Source: Pleurostoma richardsiae (taxonomy: Eukaryota; Ascomycota; Sordariomycetes; Calosphaeriales; Pleurostomataceae). From it: a stretch of 64,000 bases of DNA. Of the stretch, positions 1-10,304 are shown one piece after another. The notes under the pieces are model-generated. The model did not search any database and was not told where the DNA came from. It saw only the letters and a program-made list of their open reading frames with translations. The position numbers and the translations under genes are program-made. The stretch lies in NCBI GenBank assembly GCA_030052745.1, contig JANBVO010000018.1, positions 248,001 to 312,000 of the forward strand. The letters run 5' to 3'. Position 1 is the stretch's first letter. Each line of letters opens with the position of its first letter.

Positions 1-2607
1 GGCCGGAGCTGACTTCTGGCTGGCTCCCGTAGCGGTCGGAGCGCCTGACGAGGAGGTTGCAAATGGTGATCGCTGAAAAGTGTTGGTGTCCACGGTCTTC
101 ATTGGCTCAGTTGTAAGCGACCCCTTGCTGCCAAACACCCCGTCAGTCATTGCCGGGGCTCCAAATATAGCCGGGGATGTGTGGTCCACTATGCTGGCTG
201 CTGGCTGCTTTGGGGGTTGGGGCGCAATGCTATCCTCTGAGGCTCCATGAGACGATTTGCTTGAGCCTTGCGACACAACAGGTTCGGATGGCTGAGGAAG
301 AAACATGCTCTCGGAATCCTGCTCCTGGGCGCCATCAAGGCCCTCTTCCTCCTCAAAAACCGTAGTGTGTATTACCTCTGGTAGGGAGCGGTCGCCACGC
401 TTTCGCTCAACTAGTGTTGCCGAGAAAGAGTGCTTCACAGTCGCACTCGGTATGTGTTTTCTCTTGTCGACGAGTAGGTATGGCTCAGTTGCTCCCTCGG
501 ATGAGAATTCCATGCCATGTTGTTCAAGGAACTCGATGCATTCATCTGTGCTGTCAAACCGCAGGATATTGTTGACCGCCTCTGCTGTCAAGTCCTTTGG
601 GTTATCTCTGACTCTCCCAAATGCTTTGTTGATAGTTCTAAGAAGGTGTTGGCGAACTTCAGCAAAGTGAATTTCGGCAAAGCAAGCCATTGTATATGAC
701 ACGTTCGGATTCTCCACGATCGAGAAGTATGTCGTGAATGGGGTCGACGTCGTGGAGAGCGGCACTTGAGGCCTAAGGGGACCTCGACCTCTCCAGACGT
801 TTTGCATTGCTTCCACTAGGGATATCGCCGTCTGCACCTCATCGGAGTCAAACCAGAAGCTCGAATCCCACTCCTGGATCTGCTGCTTGACAAAGGGGTC
901 ATGTGCATTGAAGAGGATGTAGTATGCGCGAAACTCTGCTTCGTTCTCGTTGCCAAGTCCATCTCCATCGGTCTCGTCGTAAGCCTGGATAAGGGAGAGC
1001 AGTGATTTTCCAAGTTGCTCCCTCTCCTGCTGCTCTGAGAAGTCCTCAGAAGCGACGCCCTCTTCGGAAAGGAGATGGAGCGCTGTCGCATGGAAGCGGG
1101 CAATGGTCTCAAGACAGTAGATCTGATCTCTCCGTTCCTCAGGTGTCATAGCATTCTGGAAGATGAAGTCCTTGCGGACAGCTCGAGTCCGGTCCCACAA
1201 GAAGTTGTGGAGCACCGGAAGGCGCTCGTCATCTCTGAGAAGGTCGTCGATGAGGTAGTCGACGGTACGCCTGAGAGCTGCGGGTGAGAGAACCTCAATG
1301 GGAAGGGGCGCATCCATTCCAGCAGCCGATCGCTTGAAAGCTTTCACCATGCGCTTTGGCGAGGGCCACATTGAGAGTCCATCGGGACTCTTCTCCTTCT
1401 CAGGCTGTTTCACATCGTATTCCACGATCCGCGATATCTTCTCGTACTCCGGGCACATCTCCTCACATATACCACGAAAGTTGATGGCGTCCTCCAGCTT
1501 CTTCCTCACGTCTGGATCATCGATCAGCCCGGCCTTGATCAGGGACTTCCGGACTCGGCTCTGATACTGTTTGTACTCTTCTTTGAAATCCTCCATCGCT
1601 TGTCGAGTGGCGGGATTTCCAGGCTCGGATGGCCATTTCGGGGGATTGAGGCCGTCTTTTCGAAGCTGGTTATGGATCGCATGCGCATAAGCAGCCGGTG
1701 CTCCATTAGCTCCGCTGGTAGTCCGTGGCTGCTCCAGCTTAGGATCCTGCCTTTTCGTGTTTGGCCTGTCAAAAATTCCGTTCTTCCTCTTCCGGTCGTC
1801 TGGCTTTTCTTTCACCGAGGAGAAAGCGGTGGTCGTCTCGACGCTAGATGTGTCCGAGGGTCCGGGACTGCGCCTTCTGCTCGATCCCCGATCCTCAAAC
1901 TCGCCTCTTCGCTTAGAAGCTCTCTCAGCTACCTTCGTAGACTGGGCTCGCCCATTACTTTTGCTATCACGGGCTCCCAGTCCGTTAGGTACCTTTTCCG
2001 TCGTTCGCGCAAAGGGGTTCGTCTGGCCCTTCGCAGTTACAGCCGGCCCACCAAATGGGTTCGTCGTAGGCGCCGGTTTAGGTGCGAAGGGATTATGGGG
2101 TTGTGAAGAAGCTGTCGGACTCGGCGTGCCGAAACTGTTGCGTGCAGAGGCGCCTGATGTTCCCATCGTCTTCTTCGACTCAGACGCGAAAGGGTTTGCT
2201 GGCTTAGCCAGGCGATCAAACGGCGAGCTCGCACGAGGAGGTTGATCCTTGTTCTTTGCGAATGCGGACGGCGCGCCGAAGCTAGATGCATGTCCAGAGG
2301 GCTGGCCGAAGGACGAGGCCGCGTGTGATGATGCATCAAATGGAGAGGCAGATCGGGAATTCGGCTGCAGCGTCGGAGCAGATCGCGAAGGCGCCCCAAA
2401 CGCGGAAGGCTGCCCGAAGGTCGACATCCTCTGCGACCTTCCGCCGAGCTGCCGATGTTGCCTCTTTCGTTGTTGACGATTGTCTTTGGCGTTGTTGCGG
2501 TGCTGAGTAGGCGTGTTGACGCTGCCACCAGCTTCCTTGGACTGAGCTACCCACTTGCGGATTCTGCCGCCCTTCACCGGCTTCCGCGTTCCAATTGGCT
2601 TCTTCAT
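1..2607 (-). CDS. sac3: SAC3/GANP-family mRNA export factor (partial, 3' end outside window)
   Basis: Sac3 is the scaffold of the TREX-2 complex, which couples transcription to mRNA export at the nuclear pore. The frame is open without introns from an ATG at 2607 down to base 1, giving 869 codons; the C-terminus lies beyond the left edge. Residues 1-~190 are a low-complexity region with many short NPF, SPF and FG-type pieces (for example FGQPSAFGAPS), as expected of a pore-interacting N-terminus. A basic, charged stretch follows. The SAC3/GANP domain starts near residue 375 with the diagnostic GICEEMCPEYEKISR motif and continues through VDYLIDDLL, LWDRTRAVRKDF and a helical PCI-like part to about residue 690. 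The start is the first ATG after in-frame stops and precedes a KKPIGTRKPVKGGR-like basic start. THP3-like paralogues are shorter and lack the FG-rich head, so SAC3 proper is favoured. It lies 562 bases downstream of LTV1 on the same strand. Confidence 0.9.
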   Translation of the reverse strand, partial: MKKPIGTRKPVKGGRIRKWVAQSKEAGGSVNTPTQHRNNAKDNRQQRKRQHRQLGGRSQRMSTFGQPSAFGAPSRSAPTLQPNSRSASPFDASSHAASSFGQPSGHASSFGAPSAFAKNKDQPPRASSPFDRLAKPANPFASESKKTMGTSGASARNSFGTPSPTASSQPHNPFAPKPAPTTNPFGGPAVTAKGQTNPFARTTEKVPNGLGARDSKSNGRAQSTKVAERASKRRGEFEDRGSSRRRSPGPSDTSSVETTTAFSSVKEKPDDRKRKNGIFDRPNTKRQDPKLEQPRTTSGANGAPAAYAHAIHNQLRKDGLNPPKWPSEPGNPATRQAMEDFKEEYKQYQSRVRKSLIKAGLIDDPDVRKKLEDAINFRGICEEMCPEYEKISRIVEYDVKQPEKEKSPDGLSMWPSPKRMVKAFKRSAAGMDAPLPIEVLSPAALRRTVDYLIDDLLRDDERLPVLHNFLWDRTRAVRKDFIFQNAMTPEERRDQIYCLETIARFHATALHLLSEEGVASEDFSEQQEREQLGKSLLSLIQAYDETDGDGLGNENEAEFRAYYILFNAHDPFVKQQIQEWDSSFWFDSDEVQTAISLVEAMQNVWRGRGPLRPQVPLSTTSTPFTTYFSIVENPNVSYTMACFAEIHFAEVRQHLLRTINKAFGRVRDNPKDLTAEAVNNILRFDSTDECIEFLEQHGMEFSSEGATEPYLLVDKRKHIPSATVKHSFSATLVERKRGDRSLPEVIHTTVFEEEEGLDGAQEQDSESMFLPQPSEPVVSQGSSKSSHGASEDSIAPQPPKQPAASIVDHTSPAIFGAPAMTDGVFGSKGSLTTEPMKTVDTNTFQRSPFATSSSGAPTATGASQKSAPA

Positions 2608-3169
2608 ACTAGCGACAATATGTGATCCACACCTGTTCTTGCTTCACGGATCGTGACTCGGCCTCTTGTGACAGATGCGAATTAGCGGAGCCGGATTGGA
2701 TGACTGATGCTCTTTGATGGAAAAGTAGCTCACTTTCCATGAAAGGCGCTCTTTGACTTGACTTGAGTGACACCTCCAGAAGGCGTCGAGACTGTGGGTT
2801 GACGGGAGAATGAAGGCGGGAAGCAGGTGGGCGCTGGTGTGAAGGGGCAAGCCTTCTTTGTTGCGCGGAAGGAAAGGATACGAGGGCACAGAAAGAGCAG
2901 GTGCGAGGTGGGTTGGGTTGAAGCGGAGTGGGTGCATGGTGAGTTTGACCTAAGCGAAAGGCACATCGGGCGCGTCGACAGACCACGATTTGAAGGTTAA
3001 CTCTGGCGGCAGCCGGCGCATGGCACGCTTGGGTATCTCGAGTCTCATAACAACAGGCCTGTCTAGAGGGGCCCATCATCTACAATGTCTATCCGCCTCC
3101 ACCTCGCCATTATGCACGATTTCATTTACCGCCTCTCCCACGAGTCCTGCCCCGAGGCTGCGAGGCAAC
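2608..3169. other. Intergenic, SAC3 promoter and LTV1 3' end
   Basis: 562 bases between the LTV1 stop and the SAC3 start, both genes on the minus strand. Reading frames here on both strands are short and have no recognisable domain. I see no clear TATA box. The DNA is best read as LTV1 3' UTR plus SAC3 promoter and leader. Confidence 0.6.
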
Positions 3170-4453
3170 TTATGCACGTCGAGCAGGTCGAAGGCGAGCA
3201 GGTCCCAGTCCCTTCCTGATCTCGTCGAGCTCCTGCAGACCAGTCTGGCCCTTCCCCCGTTTCACCTTATTTCCCTTCATCGAGTATGACCCAAGGAACT
3301 CATCCATGATGCCGTCGAAGTCTTCTCGCATCCCTCCCTGTACACTGGACATTGTGGAGAACCCCGAGACCATCGATCCCGCATCATCTATGTCTTGGTT
3401 GTATTCCTCCTCGATTTTGTCGAACCGCGCATCCAAAATCGTCAACTGTTCGGTCCGCACCAAGGACGAGGATGTCATCGAGAAGCCGGTCTGAGCTGTT
3501 AGAGCCCCCTTTCTCTTCTTTTTCCGGCCCCCGTTGGTCGTAGTGGTCCATATCGAGGACTGGATATCTGATTGTGAAGGGGCAAGCGGCTTCTTGGGAG
3601 CTTTCTGGTCCTTTTTGAACTTCTTGAAATCCTCAAGCCAGTCTTCAGACGGTCCCTCCTCAGGCGTCTCTGCCGTATTAACAAGCTGCGGCACTTCGTC
3701 GTCCTTGAACTCCTTGGTCGGCTTTGCGGTATCATCCGATTCCCAGCCATCTTCGTCGTCATCGTACATATCTTCGAATTCGCGCGTGCTGACCTCCTGC
3801 CCGTCCTTGGCCAGTTCCTTGAAGATGTCTTCGTCTTCGTCGACATACGCATCGTCGTCCAAAGCCTCGAGAACTTCCCGCAACCTCGGGTCCATATCAG
3901 GCTGGAATCCTCCAATCGCATCTGGAACATCTTGTTGGGCTTGGTAAGTTAATTTCTGAAGGTTCTTCGAGGGTAGGAAGTCTTCATCGAAGACATCCTT
4001 GGACTCTTCCTCCAGGTCGAGCTCTCGCAAGGCATCTTCTAGGGACTGCTTCTGCTTCCCCTTTCCTTTGTTTTGCGATGCAGCAGACTCCACAAACACC
4101 GCATCACCGCTCCCGGAGCCAAGCTCGCGCAGATGTTGCATGTAGTCATATTCGGTATCGTCGTAGAAGATTCCAAAATTGGCGGCTTCACCCTCGTTGG
4201 CACGGATCTTTTCTGCCTCCGACCCCAGTTCCGACGCCAGATCATCGAGCTTCTTGCCCTTGGAAGCGTTTGGTAGTCGCGTGGGGTTCAACACCATCGA
4301 CGGTGCTGATTCATCGTGGATCAGGGGATCATTTTGTGGTCGATGCACCAGCGTGAAGTGCTGTGCCGTCTTCTTGTCACTGCGGCCACGGGTCAGACGG
4401 CGGCCAAAATAAAATGGATTCTCGGTCACCTACATCCACTTTCCTCGAGGCAT
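3170..4453 (-). CDS. ltv1: LTV1, 40S ribosomal subunit assembly factor
   Basis: LTV1 is a late 40S assembly factor that sits on the pre-40S head and must be released by phosphorylation before final maturation. The model is two exons, 4453-4434 (20 bases) and 4379-3170, giving 409 residues. The tiny first exon encodes MPRGKW plus two bases of the next codon. A 54-base intron (GTAGGT...CGCAG, with a CTGAC branch site) restores the frame to [20 protein letters not shown], the conserved LTV1 N-terminus. The in-frame ATG at 4429 is intronic and gives a false start reading MTENPFYFG. The protein has a conserved head with [15 protein letters not shown] near residues 70-85, a long acidic middle ([11 protein letters not shown] and similar) and a basic C-terminus. 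It is divergent from LSG1 across 439 bases. Confidence 0.95.
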
Positions 4454-4892
4454 CTTCACCTGTGTGTCTTGATCTGTAGTAGAACTATGTCTCTTCTCTG
4501 TCGGATAACAGTTGGTGTAGTGGTTGTCGGCCAGGAAGGTTAGGCCGGAATTTCGATAGAAGTTGGAAAACTTTTGGCGGGGCCGCGAGAGGACCGCCAA
4601 ATCCTGTTACCGGGATACTTCTTCTGCCGTTATAGATCGTAGGATAAGGAGGTACTATCATAGCTCTGCACTTTGTCTTATCTTATCGGAGATATGAGAT
4701 TGTGGGAGATTTTCCTTGTCAGAAATATTTGCCCCGCCATTATTCAGCACTCCGACGAACTCCCCTTCTTCAAACGACGAAGCCTCTACAACAGGTCTTT
4801 CTCCTCCGAACTACAAAGGGCTAGTCTCTCTAGCCTGACAGGGGAGGACGTTCACATCACAGCCATTATATCCAGAGCATCAGTCGGCCACG
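4454..4892. promoter_or_regulatory. Shared divergent promoter region of LTV1 and LSG1
   Basis: 439 bases separate the start codons of LTV1 (leftward) and LSG1 (rightward). Both genes serve ribosome biogenesis, so a shared bidirectional promoter is plausible. I see AT-richer sequence at about 4640-4700 (GGATAAGGAGG and TTATCTTATCGG, both containing GATA/TATC cores) but no canonical TATA box. The regulatory role is inferred from arrangement only. Confidence 0.5.
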
Positions 4893-6833
4893 ATGCCGCA
4901 GCCGAAGTCGAAGAATGCCGTGGGGCTCGGCAACACTTTGATGAATGACCGGTTTGGGAAGGGCAAGGGCAGCGATAGAAGGAAAGGCACCGCCATCACG
5001 CGCACGAACCACGCCACCGGGGAGCAGTACCTTGTCAATGACAGAGAGGAGGCATCATGGGTCAAGATGCGCTCAATCACCGAGCAGGGTGCGCTCGACG
5101 AGTTCCTCGCTACGGCGGAGCTGGCAGGCACAGACTTCACAGCGGAGAAGATGAACAACGTCAAGATCATCCACACAGAGCAGAAGAATCCTTACCTGCT
5201 CTCGGCTGCCGAAGAGCGGTCTGCGCTCAGGAAGCACAAGGAGAACAGGGGACGGCTCACTGTGCCGAGGCGCCCCCGCTGGGACGCCTCGACCACCCCA
5301 GAGCAATTGGATGCCATGGAGCGGGAGAGCTTTCTGAACTGGCGGCGGGGGCTAGCTGAGCTCCAGGAGAATCAGGACCTGCTCCTGACGCCATTTGAGC
5401 GTAATCTGGAGGTGTGGAGGCAGCTGTGGAGAGTCATCGAGCGGTCAGACCTTGTTGTCCAGATTGTCGATGCCCGGAACCCCCTGATTTTCAGATCAGA
5501 GGACCTCGAGAAATATGTCAAGGATGTGGACCCGCGGAAGGAGAACTTGCTCCTCATCAACAAGGCCGATATGATGACCTATAAGCAGCGGAAGGCTTGG
5601 GCGGACTACCTGAAAGGCGAAAAGATTGCCTATCGCTTCTTCTCTGCTAGCTTGGCTAAAGAAATGAACGAGGCGCGCGAGGATGATGATTCTGACGTGG
5701 ACGAGCAAGAAGGTCAAAGTTCCTCTCAGCAGAAGACGGGAGGCGAGGTAGGCGAGCAGGAGGATAACGAAGAAGAGGAGGGAGAAAGTGATAGCGAGGA
5801 CGAGGCGTCGCCGGATGACGATGAGGACACCCGGATACTCACAGTGGAAGAGCTGGAAAGCATCTTTCTCCAGCATGCACCTGCAAACCCGGATGCAGAC
5901 CACAAGATGACCATCGGTTTGGTTGGATACCCCAACGTTGGAAAGTCCTCCACGATTAACGCCCTCATCGGTTCAAAGAAAGTCTCTGTTTCGTCTACGC
6001 CTGGTAAGACGAAGCACTTTCAGACCATCCACCTAAGCGACAGCGTCATATTGTGTGACTGCCCGGGTCTAGTGTTCCCTAATTTTGCAACTACCAAAGC
6101 CGATCTCGTCTGCAATGGCGTCCTGCCGATCGACCAGCTGCGGGAGTATACCGGTCCAGCGGCGCTGGTTGCTCAGCGGATACCCAAGAGCTTCTTGGAA
6201 GGAATATACGGAATTACGATCCACATCCGGCCGCTGGAGGAGGGAGGCACTGGGGTCCCGACGGGAGAGGAGATTATGCGAGCATATGCACGGGCGAGAG
6301 GATTCCGGACACAAGGCCAGGGCAACCCGGATGAGTCAAGAGCGGCGCGGTATGTCCTGAAGGATTACGTGAACGGCAAGCTTTTGTTTGTCCATCCACC
6401 GCCGGGAGATTACGACCCGAAGGAGTTCAACAGCGAGCTCTACGATCTGTCACATCTTCCTGCAAAGAGACGACTGGCCATCGAGGCTGCGATGGACGCC
6501 GTGTCTGTCGCTGATGACGACGGCGCCTCGCTCGACCTGGACATGATCCCGCTCGCCCCTACTGGCGCTAAGTCTAAGAAGCTGGACAAGAACTTCTTTG
6601 GGCCTGGGAGTGGAAAGGCCGGGCATGTCAATATGCCGTTCAATTACAAGTATTCGGAGCAAGGTCAGGCTGCTGGTAAGCAACTGAGTGGGAGGAAAGC
6701 CAGGACAATGATTGCGTTGGAGACCGGACTGGACCCCAAAGAAGTTCAGATGAGCTTATCGGGGAAGAAGCACTTCAAAGGCGGACAGAAGGGCAGGGGC
6801 AAGCATCGTCTCAAGGAGGAGGATGACTTCTAG
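4893..6833 (+). CDS. lsg1: LSG1, circularly permuted GTPase for 60S subunit maturation
   Basis: Lsg1 is a cytoplasmic GTPase needed for release of the export adaptor Nmd3 from pre-60S subunits. The gene is one uninterrupted exon of 646 codons. The GTPase motifs appear in permuted order, as known for the YlqF/YawG family: a DAR box near residues 193-195, the G4 motif NKAD at 223-226 and SA at 251-252; then, after an acidic linker (~265-312), the G1 P-loop GYPNVGKSS at 345-353 and G3 DCPG at 389-392. The start is supported by a conserved basic N-terminus (KSKNAVGLGNTLMNDR) and the C-terminus is lysine-rich (KKHFKGGQKGRGKHR). The acidic insert between G4 and G1 is longer than in bacterial relatives but normal in eukaryotic Lsg1. 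It runs convergent with the GT2 gene downstream. Confidence 0.95.
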   Translation: MPQPKSKNAVGLGNTLMNDRFGKGKGSDRRKGTAITRTNHATGEQYLVNDREEASWVKMRSITEQGALDEFLATAELAGTDFTAEKMNNVKIIHTEQKNPYLLSAAEERSALRKHKENRGRLTVPRRPRWDASTTPEQLDAMERESFLNWRRGLAELQENQDLLLTPFERNLEVWRQLWRVIERSDLVVQIVDARNPLIFRSEDLEKYVKDVDPRKENLLLINKADMMTYKQRKAWADYLKGEKIAYRFFSASLAKEMNEAREDDDSDVDEQEGQSSSQQKTGGEVGEQEDNEEEEGESDSEDEASPDDDEDTRILTVEELESIFLQHAPANPDADHKMTIGLVGYPNVGKSSTINALIGSKKVSVSSTPGKTKHFQTIHLSDSVILCDCPGLVFPNFATTKADLVCNGVLPIDQLREYTGPAALVAQRIPKSFLEGIYGITIHIRPLEEGGTGVPTGEEIMRAYARARGFRTQGQGNPDESRAARYVLKDYVNGKLLFVHPPPGDYDPKEFNSELYDLSHLPAKRRLAIEAAMDAVSVADDDGASLDLDMIPLAPTGAKSKKLDKNFFGPGSGKAGHVNMPFNYKYSEQGQAAGKQLSGRKARTMIALETGLDPKEVQMSLSGKKHFKGGQKGRGKHRLKEEDDF

Positions 6834-7331
6834 GCGCTTGGCGGGTCAGCTACGTAATGCTGGGTAGAAGAATCTAGCGCTGGATGTTGTTGCCCAGCTT
6901 GATCTCCTCAACAACCCTTCAAGACCTCGACTACACTCTTGCGTCCATACCATATTCGTGTCGTGATAGGGAGTTGTCTCTGATGTCAGCCGCTGTCAAA
7001 TAGGTAAGGAACCAGGCCATTGCTGTACCTACGATCGAATGCCTGTGTTTCGGTGGGATACCCAGTACGGTTACAAACGACATGAAAGAGGCATAGGAGA
7101 ATCGTGATCGCTTGAATAGATGATAATTCTCACGATCAGTATTTACTATCGTCCATACTAACATAAGCCAACCTGCGAGACTGCCATTTCCCATATACCG
7201 GGTCCGATATTACCGTCCTCTCTATTTGTGTACAGATTGGTATCCCAGTCTATGTCTAAACGCTCACGCCCATAGAAAGTAAACGTTGAACAATTGAAAC
7301 AATTACCCAAGACCCGACTCCAGCAGCCGCA
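6834..7331. other. Convergent 3' intergenic region LSG1/GT2
   Basis: 498 bases between the stop codons of two convergent genes. It is relatively AT-rich around 7120-7300. The small minus-strand open frame at 6931-7194 has no homology that I recognise. The stretch is taken as the two 3' UTRs. Confidence 0.6.
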
Positions 7332-10304
7332 TTAGTAGTTGAAGACCATCAGTGATGGGTTCAGCACCAGCGGCGTCAGCGCGTGCGACGCAACATTCAC
7401 CGCGAGCGGCAGCACGGCGGTGAAGTCACTGATGCGCCACCCTCTCGGCGCGAACAATCCCAGGTAGATCATCATGGCCGTGCAGAGCACGACGAACAGG
7501 TACATGTAGCGGAAGGTGCTGAAGATGCGCGGGATCTCTTGGAAGAAGTTTGAGTCGTCCTTCTCCTTGGAGGTGGCGCCCCACTGCATGTCGATGTGCA
7601 GCAGGTGGGCCAGCAGCGCGCCGCTGACGTGGAAGGAGATGCCGCCGAAGAAGACGGTCAGCATGGGCGACCACTTGAAGTTCTCGAGCAGGGAGCCCAG
7701 GAGGGACTTCTCGCCGGTGCGGTAGCGCAGGGCGGCGAGGGCGACGTGGCCCATGATGTTGAAGACGGCGATGAGAGAGACGAAGACTGCGAGACGCGGA
7801 CGTCGGATGTTAGCTTGGTCTAGTTAACTGGGGTTTTGAAGAAGGTATGGATTGCTCACCTTGCCACGACGTCAGGTAGCAGTGGTCGAGCTGGTCACGG
7901 AACCAACCGACGAGGAAGTAGTTGAGGAGTGTAAGAAGCAGCGCTGATGCGAGAGCAAAGTCTGTATGCGCCAAAAGTTAGCATGCTGACGTAGGGATAT
8001 ATGCGGTGGGACACCATACATGAGCATATATAGGCGAAGATGGATATCTTGGACGAGAGCATGATGTTCGAAGTAATGAATGTCCACAGCAACGGGGTAA
8101 ACGGTCCCTTGAAGATCCACTGGTGAAGGGGATGGAATATCATCTCAGACACTCCATATGCATACCTAGAGACGGTTAGCTTTGTATCATCGAAGCAGAG
8201 GGAAGTCGTCAGTCACTCCACTCACTTCTGCCACCGAGCAATCTCATCGAAAATGGTGAGCGAGACGCCTTCTTGAAAGCCATCGCCGTGATAGCTTGCC
8301 ACACGAACAATACTACCAGCGATCTGTAATCGGAGGGCAATATCGAAGTCTTCGGAGACGTGACTTTCCGACCAGTAGGCGACATATCCGTCCTCTTCCT
8401 TAACCCCGACGTCTTGGACAGCCTGCCACCTCAGGAAGGCGTTGTGGCCGACAAATGGCGCAACCTCCCCAGAGCCGATCGAGAAGCGGATGGCCGTGTA
8501 CACCATGTTCGTGAAGAACGTGATGCCGTTCTCGAAGAAGTCAAAAGTAACTTGCATGACGCTCGTAGACTGCTGCACAATCGCAAGTTCAGGAGAGAGG
8601 AACATCTCCGCCGCGCCGTACAGCAGGCAGTCCACCGGCACCCGAGTATCGGAATCGACGATGAGGATGAACTCGCCGACCCGGATGTTGCCGCTCGCCC
8701 TTGCAAGAGGGTTCTCTCTCAAAACGTGTGCGAGCGCTTCCTGATACAGCTCCTCCTCTTCCTGGTCATCGATGAAGCCGCCACTCCCGCGGGCAGCGGA
8801 CTGAGATTCAACGAGTTCCTGCAAATATGCCTCCACCTTCTGCGAGATATTAAGAGCGAAGTTCATGTTGGAAGCTTTCTTGAACTTTCCCTTCCGGAGG
8901 AAACCGTCGTCGCCGTGCTTCGGGCGAGCTACCCATCCGATGCCGTTGTCATGGTAGAAGTCGATCCGCCTTTGCGCATCCTCCTCCGATATCAGCCGCA
9001 GACCGTCATCATTGACGAAGATGGACGCTGTCCCTCCATGAGACTCGTAGTAGGAGATGGCGGCCTGCAGACTTCGCACCGTCGGGATGATGACCGAATC
9101 GAGGCCTTCCTTATAGACAGGCATTTGGATTGTCATGTGTGGCGGGGTGAAGCCGTCTTGGTATGCGCGGCGGAGGCTCGGCTTGATGCACGAGTAGTAC
9201 CTCGAGTTCTTCTTCTGCCCGCCGATGGGCCCGACAATCTGGAAGATGTTGCAGAAGATGACTTGGAAGAAGAACATGCTGACGAAAAAGAGGAGAGGCA
9301 CGCAGACGATGAGAGCGAGGCGCGTATATGTTCCGTCCAGGACGCATTCGATCAGGAGCTGGGAGATGTAAATGCCGAACAGGAGCACGATGGCGAGGCA
9401 CATGCCCATCCCGACGAATACTGCGCTAGTCCTCATGATAGGCCGCGAGAGCGACTCCGGTGACTCGGTAGACTCGTCTTCCTCGAGGCATTCTGTGCTG
9501 TCGTTGCTCATGCCAGTCAAGCCACCGGAGCCTTTCTCGGGAAAGCCTCCCTTATACATCGAGGTGGATGAGGAGTAGATTGACGCCGGTCGAGAAGGTG
9601 ACTGGAGAAGGCTAAAAGGCAGCGAGCCGGTACCCCAGACCTACGCTGATTAGCCCGGGCATTTTCTGGCCTGAGATAGGAACACCTACAAGAGACAGTA
9701 ACTTCTCTTCTATCCGAGTGGCTGTGGGAACAGCCTGTTGCAAGTCATCATGCCAGACGAGAAGCATCCGCTCACGCCTGACGAGGCACGCATACTGAAA
9801 CTTCTTGACACTTGACCCAGCCATTGAATTGAGAGAGTCCAGGATCTGAAGCTGAGAGCCGTCCATGAGTTTCAGTTCCGTCTGGTTAGGGCTGAGTCCG
9901 GACAAAATCCCGTCAAGCATTTGTGGCTTCATGGTGAGCGCAACAACGAGGTTGAGTCTCTGGACAGCGCCCAGAAGGTCTGGGTGAACCATCTCTGGAA
10001 AGCTGACATACTGGCCTCTCTCCCTCTTGAGTAGGACGCCAAGGTAATCCCCGGCATGTCGTCCGCTGGGAGGAGGGATCCACCCATTGGCGACGGCCCG
10101 GTTGTTGAGATATGTGGCCATCTTTTGCGGTACAATGGTCAGTCTCTGAACACTTCCTAACCTTCAAGATGTCTAACTTACCGTCTTGTAACGGAACTCA
10201 TTGTTGTATCCGCCCGAGGTGTCAGATGCAACTGAAAGAGTTGATCCATTGTGAATCTGGAGAGCCTGGAGAGCAAACTCCTGACTCCGGGGCGAGGTTG
10301 CCAT
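7332..10304 (-). CDS. Family 2 glycosyltransferase, polytopic membrane enzyme (ZtGT2/FgGT2 type)
   Basis: Predicted plasma-membrane processive hexosyltransferase, related to hyaluronan/chitin-synthase-like GT2 enzymes. The domain order resembles the conserved mould GT2 reported to be needed for hyphal growth on solid surfaces in Zymoseptoria and Fusarium; that assignment rests on recall. Six exons: 10304-10182, 10121-9690, 9640-8226, 8165-8020, 7961-7860, 7786-7332 (about 890 residues; phases agree throughout). The second exon may instead start about 24 bases upstream at a CAG, adding RLTIVPQK in frame, but that would leave an intron of only about 36 bases. A soluble head is followed by two membrane segments (~257-282 and ~291-316), then the catalytic core with VNDDG, IVDSD, SEDFD and the terminal IARW (QxxRW-like) motif, then several C-terminal membrane helices. 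All acidic catalytic positions are present, so the enzyme looks functional. Confidence 0.87.

Noticed and set aside
4379-4429. LTV1 start at the in-frame ATG at 4429
   Set aside because: Residues [12 protein letters not shown]... are translated intron; splicing from an ATG at 4453 restores the conserved [15 protein letters not shown] start.
8360-9463. 367-codon plus-strand frame opposite the GT2 gene
   Set aside because: It is the complement of the conserved catalytic exon, has no domain, and reflects codon bias on the true strand.
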